A stretch of 19,367 bases of DNA from an uncultured Desulfuromonadales bacterium (GTDB lineage Bacteria; Desulfobacterota; Desulfuromonadia; Desulfuromonadales; Geopsychrobacteraceae). This document shows, in pieces, positions 7,032-16,749 of this stretch. The translations under genes were made by a program, and so were the position numbers. Location: assembly GCA_945787295.1 (NCBI GenBank), contig CALZHQ010000074.1:1-19367 (forward strand), given 5' to 3'. Under the pieces are notes generated by a model. It did no database searches. It was not told where the DNA came from and worked only from the letters and a program-made list of their open reading frames with translations. Position 1 is the first letter of the stretch; each line of letters opens with the position of its first letter.

Positions 7032-9119
7032 ATGCGTACGCTAAGATTATTATTGATCCATCTTCTGTTGCTGTTGTTGTTGCCTTTGGGTGCCTGGGCA
7101 AAAGATGCCGGGAGTTTAGACAACAATCGAGCCCGCCTGCTCGGGCATATGATTCAGCAGCAGCTCAGCCGTAATCACTACAGCCAGAAGCCGACCGATG
7201 ACGAATTGTCACATGCGGCCTTCGACCTGTATCTCAAGCAGCTCGATTTTCAAAAGCGGTTTTTGCTGCTCGAAGATGTTGCTCAGCTGAAAACCTTTCA
7301 GAATCAGATTGATGATTCAATTCGCCGCGGTCGCCTCGATCTGCCGAAAACCGGCCGCAATCTTTTAAATCAGCGAATCGATCAAGTGCAGAAAATGGCT
7401 GCTGAACTACTGAAGGAAAAGCTTGATGTCACGCGGGATGAAGTCATCGAAACCGATCCGGAAAAACTGCAGTTCGTTGCCGACCTGAAGCAGATGCGGG
7501 AGCGCTGGCGGAAAATCCTCAAGTTTCAGATCCTTTCCCGCTATCTGAGTTTGCGTGAAGACGAAGTCGGGGTCGATGATGAAGGCTCCCTGTTGCCGGT
7601 CGATGCGAAGCAAGAACAAGAGCTGATGCAATTGGCCCGGGAAAAGGTCGAAAAGACCAACAATAACCTGTTATCCCGGATGCGTGATGAAACCGAGCAG
7701 GATCATTACGATCGTTACCTGAATGCGATCTCTCGGGCTTTCGATCCGCATACCAGCTATCTGCCGCCGACCTCGAAAGAGGATTTCGATATCCAGATGA
7801 GCGGCTCGCTGGAAGGGATCGGTGCCACGCTACGCGAAGAGGATGGCTACATCAAGGTGGTGAAGATCATCCCCGGCAGCGCCGCCTATCGACAAGGGAA
7901 GCTGGCGGCTGACGATATCATTCTCAAGGTTGGTGAAGGGGCTGATGAGCCGGTCGAGATTACCGATACCCGCATTCGTGATGCGGTCGCCTTGATTCGG
8001 GGCAAAAAAGGGACTGAAGTGCGGCTGACGGTGAAGAAGCCGGATGGTCGCCGGTTGGTGATCCCGATTGTTCGCGATGTGGTCGAAATCGCGGAAACCT
8101 TCGTCAAGGGAACTTCGGTTGAAGATGAAAAGAGCGGTCAGAAATTCGGTTATGTCAAGATCCCTTCGTTTTACCGGGACTACAGTGGCAAAACCAAGCG
8201 TAACTGTACCGATGACTTGCGCAATGAATTAAGGCGGCTGAAAAAAGAGAACATTTCCGGCCTGATTCTCGATCTGCGCAACAATGGCGGTGGTTCGTTG
8301 GCCGATGCGGTCAGTGTCACCGGGCTCTTTATCGAGACTGGTCCGGTGGTCCAGGTGCGCAGTGGCAACGGCCGGATCAGGGTCATGAGTGATGATGATC
8401 GTGACCTGGAATACGAAGGCCCGATGATCGTGCTGGTCAATCGCTTCAGTGCCTCCGCTTCCGAGATTCTCGCCGGTGCTTTGCAGGATTACGGCCGGGC
8501 CTTGATCGTGGGTGATGAACATACCCACGGCAAGGGGACGGTGCAGGCATTGCTCGACCTTGATCGTTATATCAACATGCAGGGCATGGAAAAGTACATG
8601 CCGCTCGGTGCCGTCAAGGTGACGATTCAGAAGTTCTACCGCATCAGTGGTGAATCGACTCAGGAAAAAGGTGTCACTCCCGATGTGGTCCTGCCGTCAC
8701 GCCTCGATGGCCTCGAAAGTGGCGAGAAGTATCTCGATTACGCTCTGACCTGGGATCATATCAAGTCGGCCGATTATCGGCGCTGGGACAAGTCGCCGAA
8801 AAATGTTGTGGAGTTGCAGCAGCACAGTCAGGCCCGGATCTCCAAGGATGAGGATTTTAGCGAAATTATTAGCGAAGCTGAAGAGGCCAGGTTGCGGCGC
8901 GAGCAGACCGAGCAGTCGCTGCTGTTGAGCAAAATGCTGCAGGAGCGTGAGCAGTTGCGCGACGGCAATGAGAACGTCTCTCCGCATGGTGATAGCATGG
9001 CCTTGCACAGTCAGGAGGATGGTAAAGAGTCACCGACGCTGCAGGAAGAGATCGCCGAGGATCCCTATGTTGACGAAGGGGTGACGCTGCTGCTGGAGCT
9101 GATAGCGCGGCAGAGTTAG
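7032..9119 (+). CDS. prc: Carboxy-terminal (tail-specific) protease Prc, S41A family
   Basis: A 695-residue periplasmic protease close in length to E. coli Prc/Tsp (682). An N-terminal signal peptide (basic start, Leu-rich core, GAWA cleavage region) is followed by a helical N-terminal domain to about residue 245 and a PDZ domain at about 255-345 (GSLEGIGATLREEDG ... GSAAYRQGKLAADDIILKVG). The S41 protease core is at about 370-560. The catalytic motif NRFSASASEILAG places the likely nucleophile at Ser475, and HGKGTVQ gives the general-base Lys501. A Prc-specific C-terminal region follows with long charged helices. It degrades or trims envelope proteins from their C-termini. GGGGAG just upstream of the ATG supports the start, with tight spacing. 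A strong hairpin terminator lies 20 nt after the stop. Confidence 0.95.
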   Translation: MRTLRLLLIHLLLLLLLPLGAWAKDAGSLDNNRARLLGHMIQQQLSRNHYSQKPTDDELSHAAFDLYLKQLDFQKRFLLLEDVAQLKTFQNQIDDSIRRGRLDLPKTGRNLLNQRIDQVQKMAAELLKEKLDVTRDEVIETDPEKLQFVADLKQMRERWRKILKFQILSRYLSLREDEVGVDDEGSLLPVDAKQEQELMQLAREKVEKTNNNLLSRMRDETEQDHYDRYLNAISRAFDPHTSYLPPTSKEDFDIQMSGSLEGIGATLREEDGYIKVVKIIPGSAAYRQGKLAADDIILKVGEGADEPVEITDTRIRDAVALIRGKKGTEVRLTVKKPDGRRLVIPIVRDVVEIAETFVKGTSVEDEKSGQKFGYVKIPSFYRDYSGKTKRNCTDDLRNELRRLKKENISGLILDLRNNGGGSLADAVSVTGLFIETGPVVQVRSGNGRIRVMSDDDRDLEYEGPMIVLVNRFSASASEILAGALQDYGRALIVGDEHTHGKGTVQALLDLDRYINMQGMEKYMPLGAVKVTIQKFYRISGESTQEKGVTPDVVLPSRLDGLESGEKYLDYALTWDHIKSADYRRWDKSPKNVVELQQHSQARISKDEDFSEIISEAEEARLRREQTEQSLLLSKMLQEREQLRDGNENVSPHGDSMALHSQEDGKESPTLQEEIAEDPYVDEGVTLLLELIARQS

Positions 9120-9138
9120 TAGCTGTTGAGTTGATTGA

Positions 9139-9167
9139 GCGGGGTCGAAAGACGGCCCCGCTTTTTT
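9139..9167 (+). terminator. Rho-independent terminator after prc
   Basis: A 9-bp stem, GCGGGGTCG (9139-9147) with CGGCCCCGC (9153-9161), including one G-T wobble and a 5-nt loop, is followed directly by six T residues (9162-9167). It ends the prc transcript and touches the 3' end of the convergent reductase gene. There is no T-tract on the other strand, so it appears one-directional. Confidence 0.88.
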
Positions 9168-10098
9168 ATTGCTCGGATTCGCCGGTTTTCAGCAGTTGGT
9201 GCAGCATGCTGGTTCGCGGCATGTCGATGCCAGCCGCCTCGGCCCGCTGCAGTGGCAGCTGATAGATCGCCTCCAGCTCCAGCTGGCGACCTTCGCGGCG
9301 ATCGAGCAGCATGCTCGGCTTGTAGTGGTCCATCTGCTCGGTCAGGAACAGCATACGGGCGATAAAAGCTGGACCATCGATCGGCTCTTCCAGCGGTTGC
9401 GCGTTGGCCCCGGCCACCACCTCCTGCATGATCTGCTGCACCAGTTGCCGTCCTTCGTGATGTGCGAGTAGCTGTGTGGTGTCTTGGTTCAGCAGTGCAC
9501 AAAGGCCGTTAAAGGGGATGTTCCAGACCAGCTTTTCCCAGCGGGCCCGGCGCAGGTCACTGACCGCTTCACAGGGAACCTCGGCGGAGTTAAAGAGTGC
9601 TGCCAACAGCTGACTACGTTCACTGAGGCCGCCGCTGAATTCACCGAGGCGGATTTTCCCTTCGCCAAGATGATGGACGGTCCCCGGTTCACCGCGATTG
9701 CTGCAGAGGAAGGCAACGCCGCCGAGGACCCGCTCTGCACCGAACTCTCCGGCCAGCAGTTCCTCGTTGCCGAGGCCGTTTTGCAGGGTCAGGATAGCCG
9801 TTTTCTCACCGATTAACGGCCGGACCAGTTTGATCAGCTGGTGGTTGGCGAAGGTTTTCAGGCCGACGATTACCAGGTTGACCGGACCGATCTCTTCCGG
9901 GCTGGCAAAGCCGGAAACCTGCGGCAGGTGAAAATCACCATTGACCGAATAGACCTGTAAGCCGTTCTGCCGGACAGCATCGAAGTCGCGACGCAGCAGA
10001 AAACGGACATCCTGTCCGCTGCGCTGCAACTGCGCGCCGTAGTAGAGACCGAGTGCGCCTGCCCCGATTATGCCGATTTTCAGTTTTGCTGCGGTCAT
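9166..10098 (-). CDS. panE: 2-dehydropantoate 2-reductase (ketopantoate reductase) family protein
   Basis: A 310-residue protein of the PanE/ApbA family, which uses NADPH to reduce ketopantoate to pantoate in pantothenate and coenzyme A synthesis. The N-terminus carries the Rossmann nucleotide-binding loop GAGALG (Gly12, Gly14, Gly17). The NADPH-domain motif LQNGLGNEE (105-113) and the C-terminal-domain motif WEKLVWN with the probable catalytic Lys189 are present. Overall length matches E. coli PanE (303). Many genomes carry several paralogues with uncertain substrates, so the pathway role is likely rather than certain. Its start overlaps the stop of the upstream TPR gene by one base (TGATG), so translation is probably coupled. 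Confidence 0.85.
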   Translation of the reverse strand: MTAAKLKIGIIGAGALGLYYGAQLQRSGQDVRFLLRRDFDAVRQNGLQVYSVNGDFHLPQVSGFASPEEIGPVNLVIVGLKTFANHQLIKLVRPLIGEKTAILTLQNGLGNEELLAGEFGAERVLGGVAFLCSNRGEPGTVHHLGEGKIRLGEFSGGLSERSQLLAALFNSAEVPCEAVSDLRRARWEKLVWNIPFNGLCALLNQDTTQLLAHHEGRQLVQQIMQEVVAGANAQPLEEPIDGPAFIARMLFLTEQMDHYKPSMLLDRREGRQLELEAIYQLPLQRAEAAGIDMPRTSMLHQLLKTGESEQ

Positions 10099-10967
10099 CA
10101 GAATTTAAACCTTGCCTGCAACCAGGGGGCTTGATCGCGGATTCCCAGTGACAAGCCGCTGCGTTGCCGGAGTTGCTGTTTGAACGCCTCTTCGCGGTCA
10201 CGGTTGATTTTGTGGGCATTGTTCATGGCGTTGTAGATGTTGCCACCATACCAGCCGATTTCGAACAGCGAGAGAATGCCTGCCACCGCGTAGTTCTCGT
10301 TGTTCCAGGCTTCGATAGCACCGTAGATAAATGCTGCGTTAAGGGCAAAGGCCACCCCGGCCTGTTTGGGGCGTTCGGCGTAGAGTTGCCCGGCTCCAGG
10401 CAGAAGCGCTGACAGGGTTCCGGCCAGCCGAGGTGATTTGCGCGGCAATTGGCGGTAGTCTTCCAGGGCCTTTTGCAATTCCTGGGGGTGGGGCTCAGGA
10501 AGCGCGGTAAAGCTTTCTTCCGCCTCCGGGAGGAGGTTTTCTTCCAGGTAGCTGAGGCCGATCCGGTAATCAGCCTGTTCGGCATCAGGCGCTGACAGCT
10601 TTTTCAGCTGCTGGTAGCGGTGCCGGGCCAAAGCATAATCTTTACGCTCGAAGGCCGATTGAGCGTAAAGCCGCTGCGCCTGCAAGGCTTCCGGCGTGCC
10701 GGGATAGGTTTGCCAGACTTTTTCCAGCGCTGCGTCGCTCTCTGGGAAGCGCTGACCCGCGAGCAGGCTTCTGGCGATGCCGAGTTGCGCCTGTGGTGCC
10801 CGTGAATCCTGCGGAGAATAATGCAGAAAACGTTTATATTCGGTGATCGCCCGATAGTGATCCTCTTCAGCAGCCAGGCTTTCGGCAAAACTGAGCAGGT
10901 CGGGCGGCTCGGCGCAAAGCAACTGCGGAGAAAACAGTACCAACAGGAGGATTAGCAGGACAGGCAT
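10098..10967 (-). CDS. Exported TPR-repeat protein with hydrophobic C-terminal domain
   Basis: A 289-residue protein starting with a signal peptide (hydrophobic run ending LLCAEP; the cysteine does not fit a lipobox because leucine precedes it). Residues about 25-165 form tetratricopeptide-like helical repeats with features such as HYRAITEYKRFLHYSP, YPGTPEALQAQRLYAQSAF and LARHRYQQLKKL. This is similar to YbgF/BamD-type envelope TPRs. Residues about 185-275 hold LLPGAGQLYAERPKQAG followed by hydrophobic segments and a basic tail, a pattern like DUF5683-type domains. It is probably periplasmic and membrane-associated. Coupled by a one-base overlap to the ketopantoate reductase gene downstream, though no functional link is obvious. 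Function unknown. Confidence 0.78.
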   Translation of the reverse strand: MPVLLILLLVLFSPQLLCAEPPDLLSFAESLAAEEDHYRAITEYKRFLHYSPQDSRAPQAQLGIARSLLAGQRFPESDAALEKVWQTYPGTPEALQAQRLYAQSAFERKDYALARHRYQQLKKLSAPDAEQADYRIGLSYLEENLLPEAEESFTALPEPHPQELQKALEDYRQLPRKSPRLAGTLSALLPGAGQLYAERPKQAGVAFALNAAFIYGAIEAWNNENYAVAGILSLFEIGWYGGNIYNAMNNAHKINRDREEAFKQQLRQRSGLSLGIRDQAPWLQARFKF

Positions 10968-11095
10968 GGAGCGATCAATCCTTGGCTGAAAATTAATGGG
11001 AGATCGGGAAGTGTTGATATTATCATAGAGAAAAAAATCCCTTCCATTAAAAAGTTTTTCTTTTTAGGATCAAACATTTATCCCCTCTTCAGGGT

Positions 11096-11124
11096 TTGAC
11101 GAAAAGGGTTAGTTGTGATACTTT
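11096..11124 (+). promoter_or_regulatory. Possible carD promoter
   Basis: TTGACG (11096-11101) is a strong -35 box. A 17-nt spacer leads to TACTTT (11119-11124), a weaker -10; GATACT at 11117-11122 with a 15-nt spacer is the alternative. Either would start transcription about 20-25 nt before the TTG start codon of carD. The 184-bp divergent gap from 10968 to 11151 also has to hold the promoter of the TPR gene on the other strand. Confidence 0.45.
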
Positions 11125-11151
11125 AGAATATTCGAGCAAAGGAGTATCATT

Positions 11152-11631
11152 TTGTTTAAAATTGGAGATATGGCAGTTTATCCGACCCAGGGGGTTGGAG
11201 TAATCGAGGATATCGAGTCGCGCGAATTTGGTGGCCATTCGCAAAAGTTTTATGTTCTGCGGATCGTCGACAGTGATATGCGGATCATGGTGCCGACCGG
11301 TAACGTTAGCAATGTTGGTATGCGCCGATTGATCGATGAAAAGCATATTACCAATGTGTTCGATGCTTTGGCCGAGCCGAACGATAGTGGCAAGATCGCT
11401 TCCTGGAGCCGTCGTCAACGCGAATATAACGACAAGTTGAAGACTGGTGATCTGCTGGAGGTTGCCGAAGTGTTGCGTGATCTTTACCAGATCAGTTCGG
11501 CAAAAGAGCTCTCTTATGGAGAAAAGAAGGTTCTTGAACAAGCCCGTAAGTTGTTAGTCACGGAAGTGGCTCTGGCTGAAGGGGAGAAAGAGGATCAGGT
11601 CACGAAGCGGTTGGAGAATATCTTTCACTAA
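11152..11631 (+). CDS. carD: CarD/CdnL-family transcription regulator (TTG start)
   Basis: A 159-residue cytoplasmic protein. The N-terminal 70 residues form the RNA-polymerase-interacting domain (FKIGDMAVYPTQGVGVIEDIE, then MRIMVPTGNVSNVGMRRLI), shared with TRCF. The C-terminal part is the helical CdnL DNA-contact domain (WSRRQREYNDKLKTGDLLEVAEVLRDLY). Members bind the RNA polymerase beta subunit and stabilise open complexes, notably at rRNA promoters. The TTG at 11152 is the start because AAAGGAG lies 7 nt upstream and the next ATG, eight codons in, would cut into the domain. It has its own terminator and precedes the ispDF-glnS-cysS cluster, an order typical of Desulfuromonadales. Confidence 0.93.
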   Translation: MFKIGDMAVYPTQGVGVIEDIESREFGGHSQKFYVLRIVDSDMRIMVPTGNVSNVGMRRLIDEKHITNVFDALAEPNDSGKIASWSRRQREYNDKLKTGDLLEVAEVLRDLYQISSAKELSYGEKKVLEQARKLLVTEVALAEGEKEDQVTKRLENIFH

Positions 11632-11655
11632 TCGGACCAGACATGGCAGAATATT

Positions 11656-11691
11656 AGACCAGGTGATTCCCACCTGGTCTTTTCTGTTTTT
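11656..11691 (+). terminator. Rho-independent terminator between carD and ispD
   Basis: A perfect 9-bp stem, GACCAGGTG (11657-11665) with CACCTGGTC (11671-11679), has a 5-nt loop and is followed by a T-rich tract (TTTTCTGTTTTT). It should end most carD transcripts. The ispD cluster then needs read-through or a promoter of its own in the roughly 30 nt before the ispD start, which is very short. Confidence 0.88.
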
Positions 11692-11720
11692 GGACTATTT
11701 TTTTCGATGACGGCTTAACA

Positions 11721-12434
11721 ATGAAAGCAACCGTTCTGATCCCGGCTGCCGGGATGGGTCGCCGTATGGGGACTTCGGTCAACAAACAGTATCTAGATCT
11801 GGCCGGCAAGCCGATTCTGGCGCATACTTTGGCCCTGTTTGACCAGCATCCGCAGGTTGAACACATCTATCCGATTCTGCCCGCCGATGAAATCGATTAT
11901 TGTCGGCAACAGATCATCGAACCTTATGTTTTTAGCAAGATTCGCAAGCTCGTGCCAGGAGGGGTCGAACGGCAGGATTCGGTGCGTAACGGTCTACTGG
12001 CCCTCGCCGAGGATGGCTTGGACCAGCCGGAGCGCATTGTGCTGGTGCATGATGGTGCGCGACCACTGTTTAATCCGCGACTCTTAGCAGAATTGATAGA
12101 GATTATAGTCGCCAAAGGGGCCTGTATTGTTGGGGCTCCGGCAAAGGATACAATTAAAGAGGTGGATGAAGGCGTGATCCGCGGGACCCTGGTACGTCAG
12201 CGCCTCTGGCAGGCTCAGACTCCGCAGGGGTTTCGGTATCGGTTACTCGCAGAGGCGTTTCGCAGTGCTGATGCCGCCGACTTTCTCGGGACTGATGATG
12301 CCTCGTTGCTCGAGCGGATCGGTCAACCGGTGGCAATGCTGGCTGGCGATTACCGCAATATCAAGGTGACGACGCCGGAAGATCTGGTGATCGCGACAGC
12401 TTTACTTGACAGTTTGCAGGAGGAATCGGCATGA
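11721..12434 (+). CDS. ispD: 2-C-methyl-D-erythritol 4-phosphate cytidylyltransferase IspD
   Basis: A 237-residue enzyme of the MEP isoprenoid pathway, converting MEP and CTP to CDP-methylerythritol. Diagnostic motifs are all present: the CTP-binding loop [10 protein letters not shown] with NKQYL (Lys22), [42 protein letters not shown], and [14 protein letters not shown] near the C-terminus. Length matches E. coli IspD (236). No good ribosome-binding site is visible before the ATG. The stop codon overlaps the ispF start (ATGA), so the two are translationally coupled. In some bacteria the pair is fused; here they are separate. Confidence 0.96.
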   Translation: MKATVLIPAAGMGRRMGTSVNKQYLDLAGKPILAHTLALFDQHPQVEHIYPILPADEIDYCRQQIIEPYVFSKIRKLVPGGVERQDSVRNGLLALAEDGLDQPERIVLVHDGARPLFNPRLLAELIEIIVAKGACIVGAPAKDTIKEVDEGVIRGTLVRQRLWQAQTPQGFRYRLLAEAFRSADAADFLGTDDASLLERIGQPVAMLAGDYRNIKVTTPEDLVIATALLDSLQEESA

Positions 12435-12913
12435 TGCGCATCGGTCACGGCTACGACGTTCACCAATTGGTCAGCGATCGCGAGCTGATCCTCGGTGGGG
12501 TGAAGATCGATTATCATTACGGGCTGCTCGGTCATTCTGATGCGGATGTGTTGCTACACGCCATCTGTGACGCGATACTCGGTGCCCTGGGGCTGGGGGA
12601 TATAGGTAGGCATTTTCCCGATACCGACCCGGCTTTTAAAGGGATCGATAGTCGTAAACTGCTGCAGCATGTGGTTGCCAAAGCGCAAGCGGCCGGCTAC
12701 CAGATTGCTAATCTCGACAGTACCATCATCTGCCAGAAACCAAAACTGGCTGGCTACATTGGGCAGATGGTTGAGCGGATTGCCGAGGACTGTCAGGTTG
12801 ATGCCGGGCAGATTAACGTTAAGGCAACCACGACCGAAGAACTCGGCTTTGCCGGGCGTGGTGAGGGGATCGCTGCCGATGCCGTGGTGCTATTGGAGCC
12901 AGCAACAAGCTAA
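12431..12913 (+). CDS. ispF: 2-C-methyl-D-erythritol 2,4-cyclodiphosphate synthase IspF
   Basis: A 160-residue enzyme that cyclises CDP-ME 2-phosphate to MEcPP in the MEP pathway, acting as a homotrimer. The metal ligands expected from the family are seen at Asp9 and His11 (GHGYDVHQL) and His43 ([14 protein letters not shown]). Further signature segments are [15 protein letters not shown], the [11 protein letters not shown] strand, and [18 protein letters not shown]. Two adjacent ATG codons could start it: the first overlaps the ispD stop by four bases, the second is three bases later and equally plausible. AGGAGG at 12418-12423, inside ispD, is a good ribosome-binding site for it. Confidence 0.96.
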   Translation: MMRIGHGYDVHQLVSDRELILGGVKIDYHYGLLGHSDADVLLHAICDAILGALGLGDIGRHFPDTDPAFKGIDSRKLLQHVVAKAQAAGYQIANLDSTIICQKPKLAGYIGQMVERIAEDCQVDAGQINVKATTTEELGFAGRGEGIAADAVVLLEPATS

Positions 12914-12938
12914 GTGAAATTTATTAAAAGGCGACTCA

Positions 12939-14579
<1,641 letters not shown>

Positions 14580-14593
14580 ATGGAGTAAATACT

Positions 14594-16042
14594 ATGGGGT
14601 TGCGTGTCTACAATACAATGAGCGGCCAGAAGGAAGAGTTCCAGCCGCTGGTTCCCGGCAAGGTCGGTATGTACGTCTGTGGTGTCACTGTCTACGACTA
14701 CTGCCACATCGGCCACGCTCGCGCCAATATCGTTTTCGATATCGTCTATCGTTACCTGCAGTTTGCTGGTTATGACACGACTTATGTACGGAACTATACC
14801 GACGTCGACGATAAGATCATCAACCGCGCCAACGAGCGGGGCATCGACAGTAAGCAACTGGCTGAAGAGTTCATCCGCGCATTCGATGAGGACATGGATG
14901 CCCTGGGTCTGGCCAAACCGACCCATGAGCCGCGTGCCACCGAGTATATCGATAAGATTATCGAAATCTGCCAGGTGCTGATCGACAAAGGCGTGGCCTA
15001 CCCGGCCGGCGGCGATGTCTATTACCGGGTCGATAAATTCGATAAATACCTGAAACTCTCCAAGCGCAACATGGAAGAGATGCAGGCCGGGGCGCGGATC
15101 ACGCCGGGTGAGCAGAAAGAGAACCCGATGGATTTTGCCCTCTGGAAGGCGGCCAAGCCGGATGAACCTTCCTGGGAATCCCCCTGGGGGCCGGGCCGGC
15201 CGGGCTGGCATATCGAGTGTTCGGCGATGAGCTCCTCGCTGCTCGGTGACAGCTTCGACATTCACGGCGGCGGCCGTGATCTGATCTTTCCGCACCACGA
15301 AAACGAGATCGCCCAGAGCGAGGCGGCCAACGACAAGCCATTTGCCAAGTACTGGATTCACAACGGCTTCGTCAACGTCAACCAGGAGAAAATGTCGAAA
15401 TCGCTCGGTAACTTCTTTACCATCCGCGACATCCTGCAGACTTACGACCCGGAAGTGGTGCGCTTCTTTATCCTGACCTCCCACTACCGTTCGCCGATCG
15501 ATTTCTCCGATCAGAATCTGGTCGAGGCGCAGGCGGGTTTAAGCCGTTTCTACGAAGCGCTGCTAACCGCCGATCAGGCTGTTGAGGGGGCCCCGGAGTC
15601 GGATGTCGAAAGCACTGAAGGTGCCGCTCTGGAAGCCAAGTTCCGCGAAGCGATGGACGACGATTTTAACTCCGCGCTGGCGATTGCCCACCTGTTTGAA
15701 GGGGTGCGGACCATGAACCGCCTCTGCGCGACCAAGAAGTTCCGCAAAAAAGCCGAGCTGGTCGCCCAGGTGCGGGACCTGCGGGCAACTGTCCTGACGT
15801 TGGGCAAAGTGCTTGGCATCTACAACTCCGATCCTGCCAGCTGGCTGGAGAAGGTCAAGTTGGCGGGTCTGGCCAAGCTGGAGATCAGTCTCGAGGAGAT
15901 CGAAGCGCAGATCGCCGAGCGCAAACAGGCGCGCAGCGATAAGGATTTTGCCCGTTCCGATGAGATTCGCGACGCCCTGCTGAAGAGTGGCATCGAGCTG
16001 CTCGACAGCCCACAGGGCACGACCTGGAAGCTGAAGGGGTGA
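14594..16042 (+). CDS. cysS: Cysteinyl-tRNA synthetase
   Basis: A 482-residue monomeric class I synthetase, slightly longer than the E. coli enzyme (461). The HIGH motif is at 38-41 ([13 protein letters not shown]) and KMSKS at 266-270 ([13 protein letters not shown]). The zinc ligands known for this family are visible: Cys29 ([10 protein letters not shown]), Cys209 (GWHIECSAM), and the His/Glu in [12 protein letters not shown]. The C-terminal DALR domain and anticodon-binding end ([34 protein letters not shown]) are complete. TGGAGT 8 nt before the ATG is the ribosome-binding site. It is the last gene of the ispD-ispF-glnS-cysS cluster. No clear terminator follows it before the cytochrome gene. 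Confidence 0.97.
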   Translation: MGLRVYNTMSGQKEEFQPLVPGKVGMYVCGVTVYDYCHIGHARANIVFDIVYRYLQFAGYDTTYVRNYTDVDDKIINRANERGIDSKQLAEEFIRAFDEDMDALGLAKPTHEPRATEYIDKIIEICQVLIDKGVAYPAGGDVYYRVDKFDKYLKLSKRNMEEMQAGARITPGEQKENPMDFALWKAAKPDEPSWESPWGPGRPGWHIECSAMSSSLLGDSFDIHGGGRDLIFPHHENEIAQSEAANDKPFAKYWIHNGFVNVNQEKMSKSLGNFFTIRDILQTYDPEVVRFFILTSHYRSPIDFSDQNLVEAQAGLSRFYEALLTADQAVEGAPESDVESTEGAALEAKFREAMDDDFNSALAIAHLFEGVRTMNRLCATKKFRKKAELVAQVRDLRATVLTLGKVLGIYNSDPASWLEKVKLAGLAKLEISLEEIEAQIAERKQARSDKDFARSDEIRDALLKSGIELLDSPQGTTWKLKG

Positions 16043-16157
16043 TTGTCTCAATTTGGGTAATTCGTACTGCATGGAGTATTCTTTGCTTTGCCTGGACCCT
16101 GGCTTGTGATATTAATAATTTGTTAGAAAAGAGTTTTTCTGTGGAGAGGGAGGTCCA

Positions 16158-16531
16158 ATGAAGCGGATAGTCTTTTTGTTGCTGATGGTCGGGCTGATTG
16201 CCTTTGGAGCCTCAGCTGTTGTCGCTGAAGATCATATCGGCCCGAAAGAGGAGCCTCAGCTGTTGTCGCTGAAGATCATATCGGCCCGAAAGAGGTCGTT
16301 TTTGATACCACCATCGGAAAGATAAACTTTCAGCACGTCCAGCACCAGGGTAAGATCTCTGATTGCACCGAGTGCCATCACAAAGGGATCGATGGGGGCA
16401 AGTGTACCGACTGTCACGGCGTTGACAAGACAATCCCCCGGTTAACCAAGGCCTTTCATGGCCAGTGCAAGGGCTGCCACCGCAAATCAAGCGGACCGGT
16501 CAGCTGCAAAGGCTGCCATGTGAAAAATTGA
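16158..16531 (+). pseudogene. Periplasmic tetraheme c-type cytochrome (c3/c7-like), frameshifted by a 44-bp duplication
   Basis: The ATG at 16158 follows GGGAGG and encodes a clear signal peptide (MKRIVFLLLMVGLIAFGASA, then VVA). The frame then runs through a 44-bp tandem duplication, shifts, and stops at 16323-16325 after 55 codons. The original frame resumes at the second copy (a stop at 16226-16228 blocks it upstream, and it has no start codon of its own) and encodes four heme-binding motifs CTECH, CTDCH, CKGCH, CKGCH before the TGA at 16529-16531. Removing 44 bp gives exactly 330 bp, a 109-residue precursor resembling cytochrome c7 (PpcA) but with a fourth heme. The four further histidines (FQH, VQH, CHH, AFH) could serve as second axial ligands. 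Intact, it would be a periplasmic electron carrier. As sequenced it cannot make holocytochrome. Confidence 0.85.
16206..16295 (+). repeat. Perfect 44-bp tandem duplication inside the cytochrome gene
   Basis: Positions 16206-16249 are repeated exactly at 16250-16293, and identity continues two more bases, giving 90 bp with period 44. The unit encodes the end of the signal peptide and the first mature residues. Because 44 is not a multiple of three, the second copy shifts the frame. The two copies show no differences, so the duplication is recent or an assembly artefact. Confidence 0.97.
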
Positions 16532-16546
16532 CAGGTGCAAATATTC

Positions 16547-16582
16547 AAAAAAGGGTCGCTCGCAAGAGCGGCCTTTTTTTTT
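16547..16582. terminator. Bidirectional rho-independent terminator between cytochrome gene and srkA
   Basis: An 8-bp stem, GGTCGCTC (16554-16561) with GAGCGGCC (16566-16573), including one G-T wobble and a GCAA loop, has nine T residues after it on the plus strand. Six A residues before it act as a T-tract on the minus strand. It can therefore end the cytochrome transcript on the plus strand and, further away, the srkA transcript on the minus strand. Confidence 0.88.
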
Positions 16583-16588
16583 CGGAAC

Positions 16589-16729
16589 TATAACCCTAAA
16601 GAGGGTCGCAAACGAACCCCCTTATTCTAACGCAGAGGCGCTGAGAATGGAGAGGCGGAGAGGTTGGGTTTTCTCAGCGAACTCTGCGACCTCTCCGTCT
16701 CTGCGTTAAAAATCTTTTTTTAGGTTATA
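16589..16729. repeat. Nested palindromic intergenic element (candidate MITE- or REP-like repeat)
   Basis: The ends form an imperfect inverted repeat: TATAACCCTAAA (16589-16600) and TTTAGGTTATA (16719-16729), differing by one base. Inside is an exact 10-bp inverted pair, TAACGCAGAG (16628-16637) and CTCTGCGTTA (16699-16708), then CGCTGAG (16639-16645) and CTCAGCG (16673-16679), plus GGAGAGGT/ACCTCTCC. It encodes no protein. CGCAGAG-rich palindromes of this type occur, from memory, as dispersed intergenic repeats in many bacteria. Only one copy is in this window, so dispersal is not shown. Confidence 0.65.
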
Positions 16730-16749
16730 AGGCCGTTCTTTTTCGAGAT

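Noticed and set aside
16212..16490. Minus-strand 92-codon frame across the cytochrome gene
   Set aside because: It is antisense to the heme-motif region and is extended by the 44-bp duplication. It has no protein-family features, while the plus-strand frame is clearly a cytochrome.
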